A DNA stretch of 64,000 bases from Odiellus spinosus (taxonomy: Eukaryota > Arthropoda > Arachnida > Opiliones > Phalangiidae), in NCBI GenBank assembly GCA_963920705.1, contig OY987231.1, positions 7,061,424 through 7,125,423 on the forward strand. The letters run 5' to 3'. Below, piece after piece: positions 55,701 through 63,712 of the stretch. The notes under the pieces are model-generated. The model searched no databases and was not told the origin of the DNA. It worked only from the letters and a program-made list of their open reading frames with translations. The position numbers and the translations under genes were made by a program. How positions within the stretch are numbered: position 1 is the stretch's first letter; each line of letters starts with the position of its first letter.

Positions 55701-57662
55701 GTGCCGCAAAAAAAGTCTCTTTCACTTTCATTTGTCATTAGGTCTAAACCTAGCTCCTCCATTATACCTATCGTTTTTTTAAAGAGATAAAAAAGGCGCG
55801 CGCTGACAATACAAGATCAAGTATTCTTTTTTTGTGATAAGGTTGTCTTTGTTCAGGGCTCGCCTGGCTTTTATCGAGCTCGAACCCTGACGAGCTCTAG
55901 ATTTTTGGGCTCGAACCCTGACGAGCTCTAGATTTTTGGCTCGAACCCTGACGAGCTTTTGAAAACTCTTATCGAGCTTCGAGCCGAGCGCTCGGCTCAA
56001 AGCTGGACCGAGCGCTCGAAATTTTTCGAGCGCTCGCACACCTTTAAAAAATATAAATATTAAAACTTACAAATCCAACGATATCTTGGGTATTTGAACA
56101 TTATATCTGGGAGTAATTCGAATTCTACGTCTAGGTGGACTCCTACTAGGTCTTTTAGGAGACCTTGGACGCTTGATGGGGGTCGGAGAGTATCTTTCGT
56201 ACTCCCTTTCCCTGTATCTTTCTCTTCTCTCATCTCGACGTACTTCACGTTCCCGGCGCACAATTGAAGGAGGAGGCGAATGACGTCGGGTTGGAACCGT
56301 AATTCTCTGACCTGAAGATGAGCAAGAAATCAGACTGGGAAAGTAGAGTACTAACTCGTTTCAGTGGAGTTTATTTATTGGAGCATCGAGTGAAGTACGC
56401 ATACTAGATTGGAAATTGACCAAGACCAAACTACTCAATTGAATATGAACTAGAGTTCAAACACTTGACTCGGTACTTGTCGAAGATTCGACACTTGCCC
56501 ACACTTACTTAAAGAATTCCCGAACTGTGAAATCACACAACCTGAGCTCGAAGAATTAATAGGCATTCCCGAAGTTGCAACGACTCCTCCAACGGCTGAA
56601 ACCGAAGGAGATCCTGGCACGCTACAAGCGACGGATATACCAGGACGGTGATTACTACCTGATGGATTAAGCTACAAGATAAAAAATAAAAGATAAAGAT
56701 TAGTGGAATAAAGTTAAGAAATATTCAAGAAGGTTACTTGATTCGGAAGTACTTGGATTCGAGTTGCGTTCCATTTGAAAGGCATATTGGGATTGTACGT
56801 GGCTTCGACCAATACCCGATCGCATACTTTTGGCATGCTTCCCTTAATGGCACTGTTTAGAGAGATATTAAAACAAAGACTTGAAACGTACTTAATTTAT
56901 TACTTTCATTCGCTTACCTGGTTTGAAAGAATACATCTTCATCGACAAATCCAAAATTATCATGTAATTTAGTGACAGTACCGGTAAAAACCCTCTGCTG
57001 AGCTTTTTGGGCTTGTTGTTGTTGATTAGCCGTAGCCACGGCTTGATGGACAGCTTGATGATGAGCCGCTTGAAATTGTGGAGTGGGTTGGCCCATAAGC
57101 CTAGGAGTCGGATAACTTACAGTCGCAACTTGGGTCGTGGCTAAAGTTGTTGGTAACGCTATTCCTGGTTGAGATACGTGAAGCATGGGACCCTAGATGG
57201 AGAAAAATAAGACTAGTTTTAATGGCAAATTTTTACGAACTTACGCAAAAACTTACGGCTCCAACTGAAGCCGTCGTTGGGGCCATTGATACTGCCAATG
57301 TCATGCCAGGTTGCGACATGACGCCAGACAAAGCATTCTTCTGCTGACCAAAAGTAAGGGCAGTTTCTTGCCTTAAAACTTGAAGTCCCAATGCAGCTAA
57401 TCCTGGACCAAATGATCCTCCCGTTTGTTGATTAGCTTGTTGCGTTTGGGCGGCTACAACAGCCGCCGCAGCATTGTGAGAAGCTTGAGCTGTTAAAAGT
57501 GTAGCTCCCAAAGATTGGGGACCACCTACCGAGGCTGCTTGAGCCAATGCCACACCTTAACGCCGAGTTATGTTTCATTAATAAGACTATTATAGATTTT
57601 AAAATTATATTTACTTCTGGCCCATGGAGGATTTTTGGATGAAGTGTATTGTTGCAATTTAT
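43435..57662 (-). CDS. CCAR1: CCAR1 orthologue (cell division cycle and apoptosis regulator 1), 14 coding exons, start codon not found
   Basis: Fourteen exons on the minus strand join in frame into about 1150 codons, the length of human CCAR1. Domain order matches the family: Q/A-rich N-terminus with KNPPWA; S1-like domain (RVFTGTVTKLHDNFGFVDED, continuing PFKWNATRIQ); R/S-rich linker ending PRYNVQIPKISLDL; inactive Nudix-like DBC1 domain (YIPSDFF, IGGPWSPSLDGLNPDTDP, KTAIRTCKALTGIDLS); SAP domain (DLRVELEARGLNTKGLKSQL); LAIKA-type block (IMSLSVLLDYRQEDNKEHSF); K/E-rich tract; EF-hand-like YFDQSHCGYIAEKDLEEIL; C-terminal coiled coil. CCAR1 is a nuclear coactivator and splicing-linked protein that works with Mediator and p53/nuclear receptors; this role is family knowledge. 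Intron phases agree at every junction I could check. Two introns need GC donors (after 51409 and 43820). The initiator exon must lie upstream of 57662. Confidence 0.95.
43820..44207 (-). CDS. CCAR1: CCAR1 exon m
   Basis: A 388-bp exon starting VRKLLQKVAKKEAIHYRKMT and including ERLVVYKGALLDVEKLLQQL with a coiled-coil heptad run after it, matching VIVYNGAMVDVGSLLQKLEK in vertebrate CCAR1. The phase-1 donor is TTAG|GCAAGT, the standard consensus of GC-AG introns; no suitable GT donor fits the phase. Confidence 0.9.
44359..46516. mobile_element. hAT-type non-autonomous element with internal minisatellite
   Basis: The ends are inverted repeats CAGGCCTGTGCGAGT / ACTCGCACAGGCCTG, flanked by a perfect 8-bp duplication GACCAATT (44351-44358 and 46517-46524); both the TIR start and the 8-bp duplication fit the hAT superfamily. 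Inside: GAGTACTCG-rich palindromes (44375-44520), about 800 bp of unrecognised unique sequence (44530-45340), then a 30-bp array. No transposase is visible. It lies in the CCAR1 intron between exons l and m. Confidence 0.88.
45341..46385. repeat. 30-bp minisatellite inside the hAT element
   Basis: About 34 nearly identical copies of GAATTTATGGGGAGGACTCG plus ATTAGGACTC. Because 30 is a multiple of three, one frame stays open for 400 codons (MGRTRLGLEF repeats); this is not a gene. The ACTCG words match those of the element ends. Confidence 0.97.
46577..47318. repeat. 29-bp C-rich minisatellite in a CCAR1 intron
   Basis: About 25 units of AGAGCTTAGTGGGCCTAATT plus GGGCCCCCC, with the C-run varying from 5 to about 18. 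It stops about 80 bp from the donor of CCAR1 exon l. Confidence 0.96.
47396..47707 (-). CDS. CCAR1: CCAR1 exon l (K/E tract and EF-hand-like motif)
   Basis: A 312-bp exon: a KKDERKDKKDDKDDKKKEGE-like charged tract, then LLLSFVYFDQSHCGYIAEKD and LEEILYIIGLNLSRSQ, the EF-hand-like motif of CCAR1. Donor CGCAA|GTATGG. A 3.2-kb intron loaded with repeats follows. Confidence 0.95.
47767..48276 (-). CDS. CCAR1: CCAR1 exon k (SAP and LAIKA-type domains)
   Basis: A 510-bp exon. It starts with VSDLRVELEARGLNTKGLKS (SAP DNA-binding motif), continues with a long E/K-rich helix, then SVLVHPSPLAKGGKFDCTIM and LLDYRQEDNKEHSFEVSLFA, nearly invariant in CCAR1/CCAR2. Donor AAAG|GTTCGG. The following intron is 59 bp. 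Confidence 0.95.
48950..49290. mobile_element. Two head-to-head copies of the GCAGACGACGTTGG-core MITE in a CCAR1 intron
   Basis: First copy 48950-49115 is on the minus strand (CCCTTTAAAGGCCCTATCTG, CAACGTCGTCTGCTAA), the second 49118-49290 on the plus strand (GCTTAACATACGACGTTCAC, TAGAGCAGATAGGGCC). Ends contain CCTTTAAAGGG. Confidence 0.68.
49316..49396 (-). CDS. CCAR1: CCAR1 exon j
   Basis: An 81-bp exon: EDEEAIRDETVKREPTHYSE then LDPKMMK, equivalent to the acidic stretch and PTHWSKLDPKTMK block upstream of the SAP domain in CCAR1. Acceptor CTATTAG, donor AAG|GTATCC; both phases are 0. Confidence 0.9.
50515..50700 (+). mobile_element. Candidate tRNA-derived SINE
   Basis: CTAGTGGTCAA at about 50553 resembles an A box and GGGTTCAATAC at about 50603 a B box, the two internal RNA polymerase III promoter parts of tRNAs and SINEs. 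No cloverleaf is intact and no other copy was seen in the window, so this is tentative. Confidence 0.35.
50740..51055. repeat. 34-bp minisatellite in a CCAR1 intron
   Basis: Eight or so units of GTAATTAAATTTCAGACTTT plus CTTGCTAAGCCTTG; the outer units are degenerate. Confidence 0.9.
51409..51625 (-). CDS. CCAR1: CCAR1 exon i
   Basis: A 217-bp exon with YRFSEIHYRRGESTHKGRVV, VVIFLPADFSWSCVPTALEW and GYKKQLQQKL, matching the CCAR1 block after the DBC1 domain. No GT donor exists before the in-frame stop; the phase-compatible end is CAG|GCACTG, a GC-AG intron. Confidence 0.88.
51897..52460. mobile_element. Inverted-repeat element in a CCAR1 intron
   Basis: Inverted arms: GAGCCTTGTCCAATTGATCT near 51900 and AGATCAATTGGACGAGGCCC near 52435, with a second matching block (GCTCCCATAGAATAACAAAAG / CTTTTGCTATTCTATGGGTGC, 20-base cores). 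A related arm occurs at 1380-1620 (TTCTATGGGAGCACATTGAA, GACAAGGCCCGAATCGAG). Confidence 0.6.
53692..53873. mobile_element. MITE with CGTTCACACTAG ends, short copy in a CCAR1 intron
   Basis: AAAGCAGCATTCACACTAGG and CGCTAGTGTGACCACAGCC are inverted ends 180 bp apart, with AAATCGATTAAAAATCGG inside. Same family as at 3.6 and 7.6 kb. Confidence 0.68.
54110..54390 (-). CDS. CCAR1: CCAR1 exon h (DBC1 domain, second half)
   Basis: A 281-bp exon with VMLLSTPPLEEIFQRACALA, HPTRLVSFLVGLKGK, IGGPWSPSLDGLNPDTDP and KTAIRTCKALTGIDLS. Donor CATTG|GTAAGT splits a Trp codon completed by the next exon, as at the TQWYRF position of CCAR1. Confidence 0.95.
54457..54682 (-). CDS. CCAR1: CCAR1 exon g (DBC1 domain, first half)
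   Basis: A 226-bp exon encoding VELRKRYNNLYIPSDFFCAN, then WQDAFPAHRPF, HVMPKDVEPV and LDADYLFSAK. This is the strongly conserved start of the DBC1/CCAR1 Nudix-like domain. A 66-bp intron follows. Confidence 0.95.
55112..56043. mobile_element. hAT-like element in a CCAR1 intron
   Basis: Ends AGAGGTGTGCGAGC and GCTCGCACACCT are inverted repeats; flanks TTAAAATT and TTAAAAAA agree at 6 of 8 positions, compatible with a decayed 8-bp duplication. Subterminal GAGCTCGAGCCC and GAGCGCTCG words recur on both sides, similar in style to the element at 44.4 kb. No transposase frame seen. Confidence 0.65.
56071..56311 (-). CDS. CCAR1: CCAR1 exon f (Arg-rich linker)
   Basis: A 241-bp exon rich in R/E/S (RRDERRERYREREYERYSP) and ending in RRRIRITPRYNVQIPKIS, which matches the RRxxPRYxVQFxKxSLD block just before the DBC1 domain in CCAR1. 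Donor GATTT|GTAAGT, phase 2. Confidence 0.9.
56509..56671 (-). CDS. CCAR1: CCAR1 exon e (low-complexity linker)
   Basis: A 163-bp exon, acceptor ATCTTGTAG, donor TTTAA|GTAAGT. It encodes a Ser/Gly/Val-rich linker (HRPGISVACSVPGSPSVSAV) with little conservation. A second donor, TCAG|GTTGTG, 33 nt upstream keeps the same phase, so two isoforms differing by 11 codons are possible. Confidence 0.75.
56738..56852 (-). CDS. CCAR1: CCAR1 exon d (end of S1-like domain)
   Basis: A 115-bp exon that completes the S1-like fold: AIKGSMPKVCDRVLVEATYN followed by PNMPFKWNATRIQVLPNQ. Donor CAA|GTAACC, acceptor CTAAACAG. Flanking introns are 65 and 66 bp. Confidence 0.92.
56918..57192 (-). CDS. CCAR1: CCAR1 exon c (start of S1-like domain)
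   Basis: A 275-bp exon between acceptor CCATCTAG and donor ACCAG|GTAAGC. It carries VSYPTPR, a His/Gln/Ala-rich stretch, then RVFTGTVTKLHDNFGFVDED and VFFQT, the diagnostic first half of the CCAR1 S1-like nucleic-acid-binding domain. Confidence 0.92.
57257..57555 (-). CDS. CCAR1: CCAR1 exon b (Ala/Gln-rich N-terminus)
   Basis: A 299-bp exon with donor GCC|GTAAGT. It encodes a low-complexity A/Q/G-rich stretch (AAAAVVAAQTQQANQQ) and GMTLAVSMAPTTASVGA, like the disordered N-terminus of CCAR1. The intron before it is 59 bp. Confidence 0.85.
57615..57662 (-). CDS. CCAR1: CCAR1 exon a (first recognised)
   Basis: A 48-bp exon follows the acceptor TTTCATTTAG and ends at donor AGAA|GTAAAT. It encodes KLQQYTSSKNPPWAR; the KNPPWA motif is also near the N-terminus of vertebrate CCAR1. 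It enters with two bases of a split codon, so a short upstream exon must supply the ATG plus one base. Confidence 0.72.
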
Positions 57663-58399
57663 CTAAATGAAAAATTTCACTGTGGGCCTCTATTTTGACA
57701 GTTACATTGTGGCATTAAGACCTACTTTTTGATTCATCAAACATGTGTATTGTGTTCATTTTGGAAATGTTAGGCTCTATTACTGTTGAGGTCTTGTGGA
57801 ATTTGAATTAGATTTTCCAGTTTGAGTCCCAGGTCGGCCAGTTAGGCCCTTAATCTCGTAAACCGCGCCTCATCATAGGAAAATAAGTATTATAATTATT
57901 TATTCAGTGGACTAAGTTTATAAAGCCTGCAGGAGTGCAGACTGCAGAGGGCTTATGTACAAAAAGCTCAAGAATTTACAAGTGACAACATATAGCAAAA
58001 GCGTAAGAAATGCTTATAACCAAATAAAAATAAGATTTTGATAACAATTTTACTTACAAGCTACAAATAATTATTTACTAGGTCTAACTCTTCTTGAGAA
58101 ATAAGAAAAAATCAAAAATGTATCATGTATGGCTTCTGAAGTTCTGACCCTTGGGTTCACCAATCACTGTGGAGACCATACAAGGGAACACCAGGCGACC
58201 GGGGACTGAAATAAGCATCGTCAAGTCCATCGACTAAAATGAGTCTAAGTAGCTCGGGGTCGTCGAATAGTGATAAATAGCGGCTAAAAGCTATTTTAAG
58301 ATCTTACATCTAGTCTAAATTCAGAGACAAATATAGGAGATACCGTCTCGATGGAAAATGCAATAAAATTAGTATTTGAGATTTGTAGAGCACCAATTA
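57663..58399. other. Upstream side of CCAR1, initiator exon not located
   Basis: The first coding exon of CCAR1 should be here or further right. No ATG followed by a strong phase-1 donor could be assigned. TTTACTTACAAGCT (58050) is a donor-like site on the minus strand without a fitting ATG. Confidence 0.4.
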
Positions 58400-58885
58400 A
58401 AGTTGCCTTATTTTCTCACTTAGCAGTCGACGTTGGCCGTATCAAATTATAGAGTACAAATTTACAAAACTCCAAAGCTAGGAAGCGTGCATAAGGGAAG
58501 ATGTTTACAATACATAGTTTTCAGTAAAGGGGCAAAAGATAATTCCACCCCTCTTACCCAGCTTTGCTTTCATTGCCAGGTTGCCAGGAGCTTGTGAGTG
58601 CAGTTCAGAACAGATCAGTTTCAAAACTCAACTCTAGCCTTTCCCTCTGCACTCACAAGTGGTTGGCAACATGGGGGGAACCGGCACTTACCCACTTTAG
58701 TGAAAACTATGTATATGCAGATTCCAGAGCAAATATAACCTTTAAAGGTCTTATCTGCTCTAAGATTTGCCCCTTTATAATACTTTTCCTTTATGCACAC
58801 AGCCTTGTTTCGACTTTACAAATTCTTATGGTCAACGTCGTCTGCTAAGCAATAAAATTAGTCCACTTTAAAGGGGCTATAAAAA
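58400..58885. mobile_element. GCAGACGACGTTGG-core MITE pair, interrupted by a palindromic insert
   Basis: CACTTAGCAGTCGACGTTGG at about 58418 and, inverted, CAACGTCGTCTGCTAAGCAA at about 58832, with CTTTAAAGGTCTTATCTGCT and AAATCGCAGATAG ends. Between them CAGGTTGCCAGGAGCTTGTG / CACAAGTGGTTGGCAAC forms a further palindrome. Confidence 0.6.
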
Positions 58886-59194
58886 TCGCAGATAGTATAG
58901 CCTAAGTCTACCCAACGTTAGTATAAAGGGTCCTTGGTCTACCAGAAGCTGAAGTCCATGTTGAGATTGTTGATCTCCATTGGACTCGAGCTTTCTTTCT
59001 GTCTGTGTTACAATAGAGAATACAGAAAAGGAGTAGCAAGTCAGGGACACCTTTGTTGCGCTTTAGTTAAGCTTAGCCTAAGCTGCTTAGGTCTATATAC
59101 GCGCAAACCGAGAAACTTTCGATTCTGATTGCACCAACTAACCGGAAACTCTAGTGTTCGATATTTTGGAGCGGGGGAGCTGCTACTCCTTTAC

Positions 59195-59493
59195 CAGGCT
59201 GGGAAATAAGACGATTTTACTGGACAAAAGTCCAGTTTAAAAATTAGCTAGGCCAGTTTAAAAATTAAATGCTTGGGGGTCTAATGGCCACAAGGCCAGT
59301 TAATTCCAAAATTTGTTTTTTTTTTTCTAAGCCTACGTCATAGTGACGTCATGCTTCTACGTCATAATGACAGTTTGTCAAGCTCATGAAAATTGTAACT
59401 GGCCAATGTCCAGTTTTTTAATAAAGCTGCTTGGGCTCTACTGGGCTACTGGCCACAAGTCCAGTTCAAAAAAAAAAATTATTTCCCAGCCTG
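59195..59493. mobile_element. hAT MITE, 299 bp
   Basis: Inverted ends CAGGCTGGGAAATAA / TTATTTCCCAGCCTG and a perfect 8-bp target duplication TCCTTTAC (59187-59194 and 59494-59501). Subterminal CTGGCCACAAG and TCCAGTTTAAAAA words recur in both halves. It interrupts an older palindrome (AGAGAATACAGAAAAGGAGT at 59010 and its inverse around the insertion). Confidence 0.88.
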
Positions 59494-59627
59494 TCCTTTA
59501 CTGTATTCTCTATGGTGTCACTCCCCCCCCCCCTATGAGAGAACTCAATTAGCGACCGAAATATCATCTGCTAAGTTATAGGGGTTTACCCTCCCACCCC
59601 CCCGTTCCGGGAATGTTTCGACGTCAT

Positions 59628-60096
59628 ACCCTTTTCAGACGAGGTGTAACTTGCCGGGGAAAGGTTTCCGATAACCGACCCCCACCAAATAACGATGGTT
59701 TTGAACTAATTAGACCCTGGGGAGTTCAGAAAAAATACTTAATCTTCAACCATCGAAAGTTTAAGAAAAATGCATTTCAAAAATTGAAGTTTGCATGTTA
59801 AATCCCATAGATTCAAACCTAACCCAACCTATGGCGCATTCTATGGGAATTTCAAATATTCAAATACGTTTTTCTCAAACTTCCGCTGGTCGGACATTTT
59901 TTTTATAATTTTTTCTGAACTCTCTAGATCGTTATTTAGTGGGGGTCGGTTAACGGAAATCTCCCCTTTGCGGGTTTAATCACTTTTAACCGAGGTTTAA
60001 TCACAATTAACCAAGTTTTATTAAACTGAGAAGGCTATGAAAACCTCGGTTAAATCTGATTAAATCATGGCTAATTACGCCTCGTCTGAAGAGGGT
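59628..60096. mobile_element. Inverted-repeat transposon, about 470 bp
   Basis: Ends ACCCTTTTCAGACGAGGTGT and TACGCCTCGTCTGAAGAGGGT form imperfect terminal inverted repeats, and an inner pair (CCGACCCCCACCAAATAACG / CGTTATTTAGTGGGGGTCGG-like) is nested within. No target duplication could be fixed. Confidence 0.7.
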
Positions 60097-60954
60097 TAAG
60101 GATAACATTCATAAACATATGTCTAACTCTACAATAATATCTTAGCAGACGATGTTTGGCTTGGCAATCAATCAATCAATCACGGCGCCATTTTTAAACG
60201 AGAAGTTTTAGAGTTCATATTTTGTTTCCTTGGTTTTGATTGTTAACTTTTGCTTCTTTTAAATATTTAAATATTTAAACAGTATAAAATCTCTAAATAG
60301 TATTTGCAGGTACATTGTTAATTTAACTATTTTCCATTGTGTATTGTATAATAAAATCTATGAACTTCCTAACTTATTCATTTCAATTATACAAAACTTT
60401 GAAATGTAAAATCTATAAATTGATTTTCTTTTATTCAATGTCGGCCATGCGTTCAAGTCGAGTTTAGAAAGTCGAATTATAATTCTAAACAATAGGTATA
60501 TGGTTTTGATTTTCAATAAAGATCGCCAGACAAAGAGGAATATTATGATCGACTATCAATAGAGTGTAATAGCTTCTTTTATCTCCATTATTTATAACAT
60601 TTATTGGATAATCGTTTTTATGTAAATTTTTGTAATAATTACCCAAGAAGAAGGTTAAGGCAAATTTAATCTAGTAAAACCCAAAATTATTATCGTCATG
60701 CAGAAGCCAATTTATCCACTAAGAGGAAGGTTTAATTTTTTTGATCTGCCGACTTGGAACTTTTTAATCTTTGGCCAAATGAAGTTTTAATCGCAATAAC
60801 AGCGGTTTTATATTCAATATAAAATTTCCTCGAACGAGTATTATTACATTCTAAAATTCTTAATATCTGAAATAAACCTTTTTTCTAACGAAATGTGGTA
60901 AGTTTAAATGATTTTTTTTTTTTTTTTTTTTTTTTTCATTTTAATTTGACAACA

Positions 60955-61112
60955 CACTTAAAGGGACTATCCGCGATTTGTAAAGCCCCTTTAAAGTCGC
61001 CTTCTTTTCTCGCTTAATAGACGACCTTGGTCATAAACTGTACAGTTAAAGCTAGGCTGTGCGCATAAGGAAAGGTAATTTTAAAGGGGTAAAATCTAGA
61101 GCAGATTTGCGT
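60955..61112. mobile_element. GCAGACGACGTTGG-core MITE, copy
   Basis: AAAGGGACTATCCGCGATTT, then CTCGCTTAATAGACGACCTT, GTACAGTTAAAGCTAGGCTG and AATCTAGAGCAGATTT: the same order of blocks as the copies at 4.1 and 49.1 kb. Confidence 0.65.
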
Positions 61113-62020
61113 TCAACTCGCTTTGAAATTCGAAAACAAGGTTAGTAAACACCTTTCAATCTTATCTATGTATTAGTAAAGCCATAAGTATGGTACGTAG
61201 GTTCCCAGGATATATCTATATTTAGCCTTAATTCCTTCTTTATCGATTACATATCGATTGTAAAATAACTTTCTTCAGCGCAGCTCCATCTTTAAGTTCA
61301 AAGAGCGTCGTCATCACTAACTGAATAAAAACGATACAAAAAAAATCCCGAAAAAAATCCAACCCCAAACACGTTAAATATTGCGTTTTACTCTATTCAA
61401 CCCTTTATTACTTTTAATAATTAATAAACAGTAAGGTTGGCTTTCCCGCGATGCATTATGGGTTTACCTTTAGGAATCACACTATACCCTTTAAACCAGT
61501 AAGGAGTCTAGTTTCGTCTAACGTCACGAACCATTGCGGAACTGAAGGCAAACGTTAGGTCCGCGTGCGATGTGCTAGTCAATTGTCAATCGATGCGCGC
61601 GTTTCCAAAGCGTAACACTCGGAGAAGGCATATTTTAAGCGGAGAAACTTTCGGGAAGAAGAGATAGTGTAGCCTTTCATTTTTAAAGATTAAATTAAAC
61701 CCGTAACGAAAAATTAAAGGTAAATAAATCATTTATGTTTATAAGTCTTGCGTCATTTTCCGCGAATAAAGCGTATTAGTAGGTATTCTCGAATACACGT
61801 ACTTTCTCTTATTTCGTCATTTCCATTGTCCGCGACGTTAGTGGTGCCGGTATCCATAGGGCATTCCCCTAACACGTCACGGTAACCCTCTTTTGTGAAA
61901 AAGCCGGTTTTCCAAATGTTACCCTTGCATGACTAGCGAGCTTAAACGAAGTAGGCTAGACAAGGTATTCCTTACACGATTCGCCGGTAAATTATCTAAA
62001 ATACTTCACCTCTAATTTGA
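61113..62020. other. Unassigned region with higher CpG content, possible promoter of a minus-strand gene
   Basis: 61440-61680 holds several CpG and GCGCGC words (CGATGCGCGCGTTTCC) that stand out from the AT-rich surroundings. It could be the 5' end of CCAR1 about 4 kb upstream of the first recognised exon; nothing in the sequence proves this. Confidence 0.25.
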
Positions 62021-62361
62021 CTAAATGACTCACTAAATTAATGTCAAAACTAAACCAGTTTTTTTAAGTCACGTTTGAAAATTAATTTAACTTCCACATT
62101 CGATGTTTATTACGTTAATAAATGATAATTTATTTGACTAAATTACTGATTTATGTTTTTCATTGTATGCTAATTTTTTTTTCTAGTTTTGTTTCGATTT
62201 TATCTTAATAATATTGATTTTTCTATAATTTACATAATGAATTGTAGCCACGGTATGAACATTTTTATCTGTCTTATCTCGTCGTATATAAAATCTTAGC
62301 AAAAAAGGCAGTATATAAGATTCAAATTAGACATATAACAAAAGTAGATGAAATGAATTTA
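62021..62361 (+). repeat. Unique segment, first copy of a segmental duplication
   Basis: About 93% or more identical by eye to 63337-63712 (AAACTAAACCAGTTTTTTTA, TTCGATGTTTATTACGTTAA, ATGAATTGTAGCCACGGTAT). Together with the 34-bp arrays it makes a roughly 1.3-kb higher-order unit. Confidence 0.93.
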
Positions 62362-63335
62362 TCTCATTTTAGTAGCCAAACGAGACCAGAGTTTGTCTAA
62401 TTTTAGTAGCCAAACGAGACCAGAGTTTGTCTAATTTTAGTTGTCAAACGAGACCAGAGTTTGTCTAATTTTAGTTGTCAAACGAGACCAGAGTTTGTCT
62501 AATTTTAGTAGCCAAACGAGACCAGAGTTTGTCTAATTTTAGTTGTCAAACGAGACCAGAGTTTGTCTAATTTTAGTAGCCAAACGAGACCAGAGTTTGT
62601 CTAATTTTAGTTGTCAAACGAGACCAGAGTTTGTCTAATTTTAGTTGTCAAACGAGACCAGAGTTTGTCTAATTTTAGTTGTCAAACGAGACCAGAGTTT
62701 GTCTAATTTTATTTGTCAAACGAGACCAGAGTTTGTCTAATTTTAGTTGTCAAACGATACCAGAGTTTGTCTAATTTTAGTTGTCAAACGAGACCAGAGT
62801 TTGTCTAATTTTAGTTGTCAAACGAGACCAGAGTTTGTCTAATTTTAGTTGTCAAACGAGACCAGAGTTTGTCTAATTTTAGTTGTCAAACGAGACCAGA
62901 GTTTGTCCAATTTTAGTTGTCCAACGAGACCAGAGTTTGTCTAATTTTAGTTGTCCAACGAGACCAGAGTTTGTCTAATTTTAGTTGTCAAACGAGATCA
63001 GAGTTTGTCTAATTTTAGTTGTCAAACGAGACCAGAGTTTGTCTAATTTTAGTTGTCAAACGAGACCAGAGTTTGTCTAATTTTAATTGTCAAACGAGAC
63101 CAGAGTTTGTCTAATTTTAGTTGTCAAACGAGACCAGAGTTTGTCTAATTTTACTTGTCAAACGAGACCAGAGTTTGTCTAATTTTACTTGTCAAACGAG
63201 ACCAGAGTTTGTCTAATTTTAGTTGTCAAACGAGACCAGAGTTTGTCTAATTTTAGTTGTCAAACGAGACCAGAGTTTGTCTAATTTTAGTTGTCAAACG
63301 AGACCAGAGTTTTTCTAATTTTAGTAGTCAAACTA
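62362..63335. repeat. 34-bp minisatellite, first array
   Basis: About 29 copies of AATTTTAGTTGTCAAACGAG plus ACCAGAGTTTGTCT. Subtypes TAGCCAAACG (left) and TTGTCAAACG (rest). Confidence 0.97.
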
Positions 63336-63336
63336 G

Positions 63337-63712
63337 ACTAAACTCACTAAATTAATGTCAAAACTAAACCAGTTTTTTAAGTCACGTTTGAAAATTAATT
63401 TCACTTTCACATTCGATGTTTATTACGTTAATAAATGATAATTTATTTGACTATATTACAGATTTATGTTTTTATTGTATGCTAATTTTTTTTCTAGTTT
63501 TGTTTCGATTTTATCTTAATAATATTGATTTTTCTATAATTTACATAATGAATTGTAGCCACGGTATGAACATTTTTATCTGTCTTATCTCGTCGTATAT
63601 AAAATCTCAGCAAAAAAGGCAGTATAAGATTCAAATTAGACATATAACAAAAGTAGATAAAATGAAGTATGATATATACTTGTACCTTAAAAGTACCATT
63701 TCGTTGTATGTT
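63337..63712 (+). repeat. Unique segment, second copy of a segmental duplication
   Basis: Second copy of 62021-62361, with a few small indels and about 45 extra bp at its right end (ACTTGTACCTTAAAAGTACC). A 99-codon open frame spans it but the first copy does not keep it, so it is not taken as a gene. Confidence 0.93.

Noticed and set aside
58558-58573. Candidate CCAR1 initiator exon (ATGAAAGCAAAGCTGG followed by GTAAGA)
   Set aside because: The phase would fit the next exon, but it is only 16 nt, lies in a palindromic insert within a MITE pair, and has no independent support.
62362-63335. CRISPR-like regular spacing
   Set aside because: The units are contiguous 34-bp tandem repeats without unique spacers, and the genome is animal.
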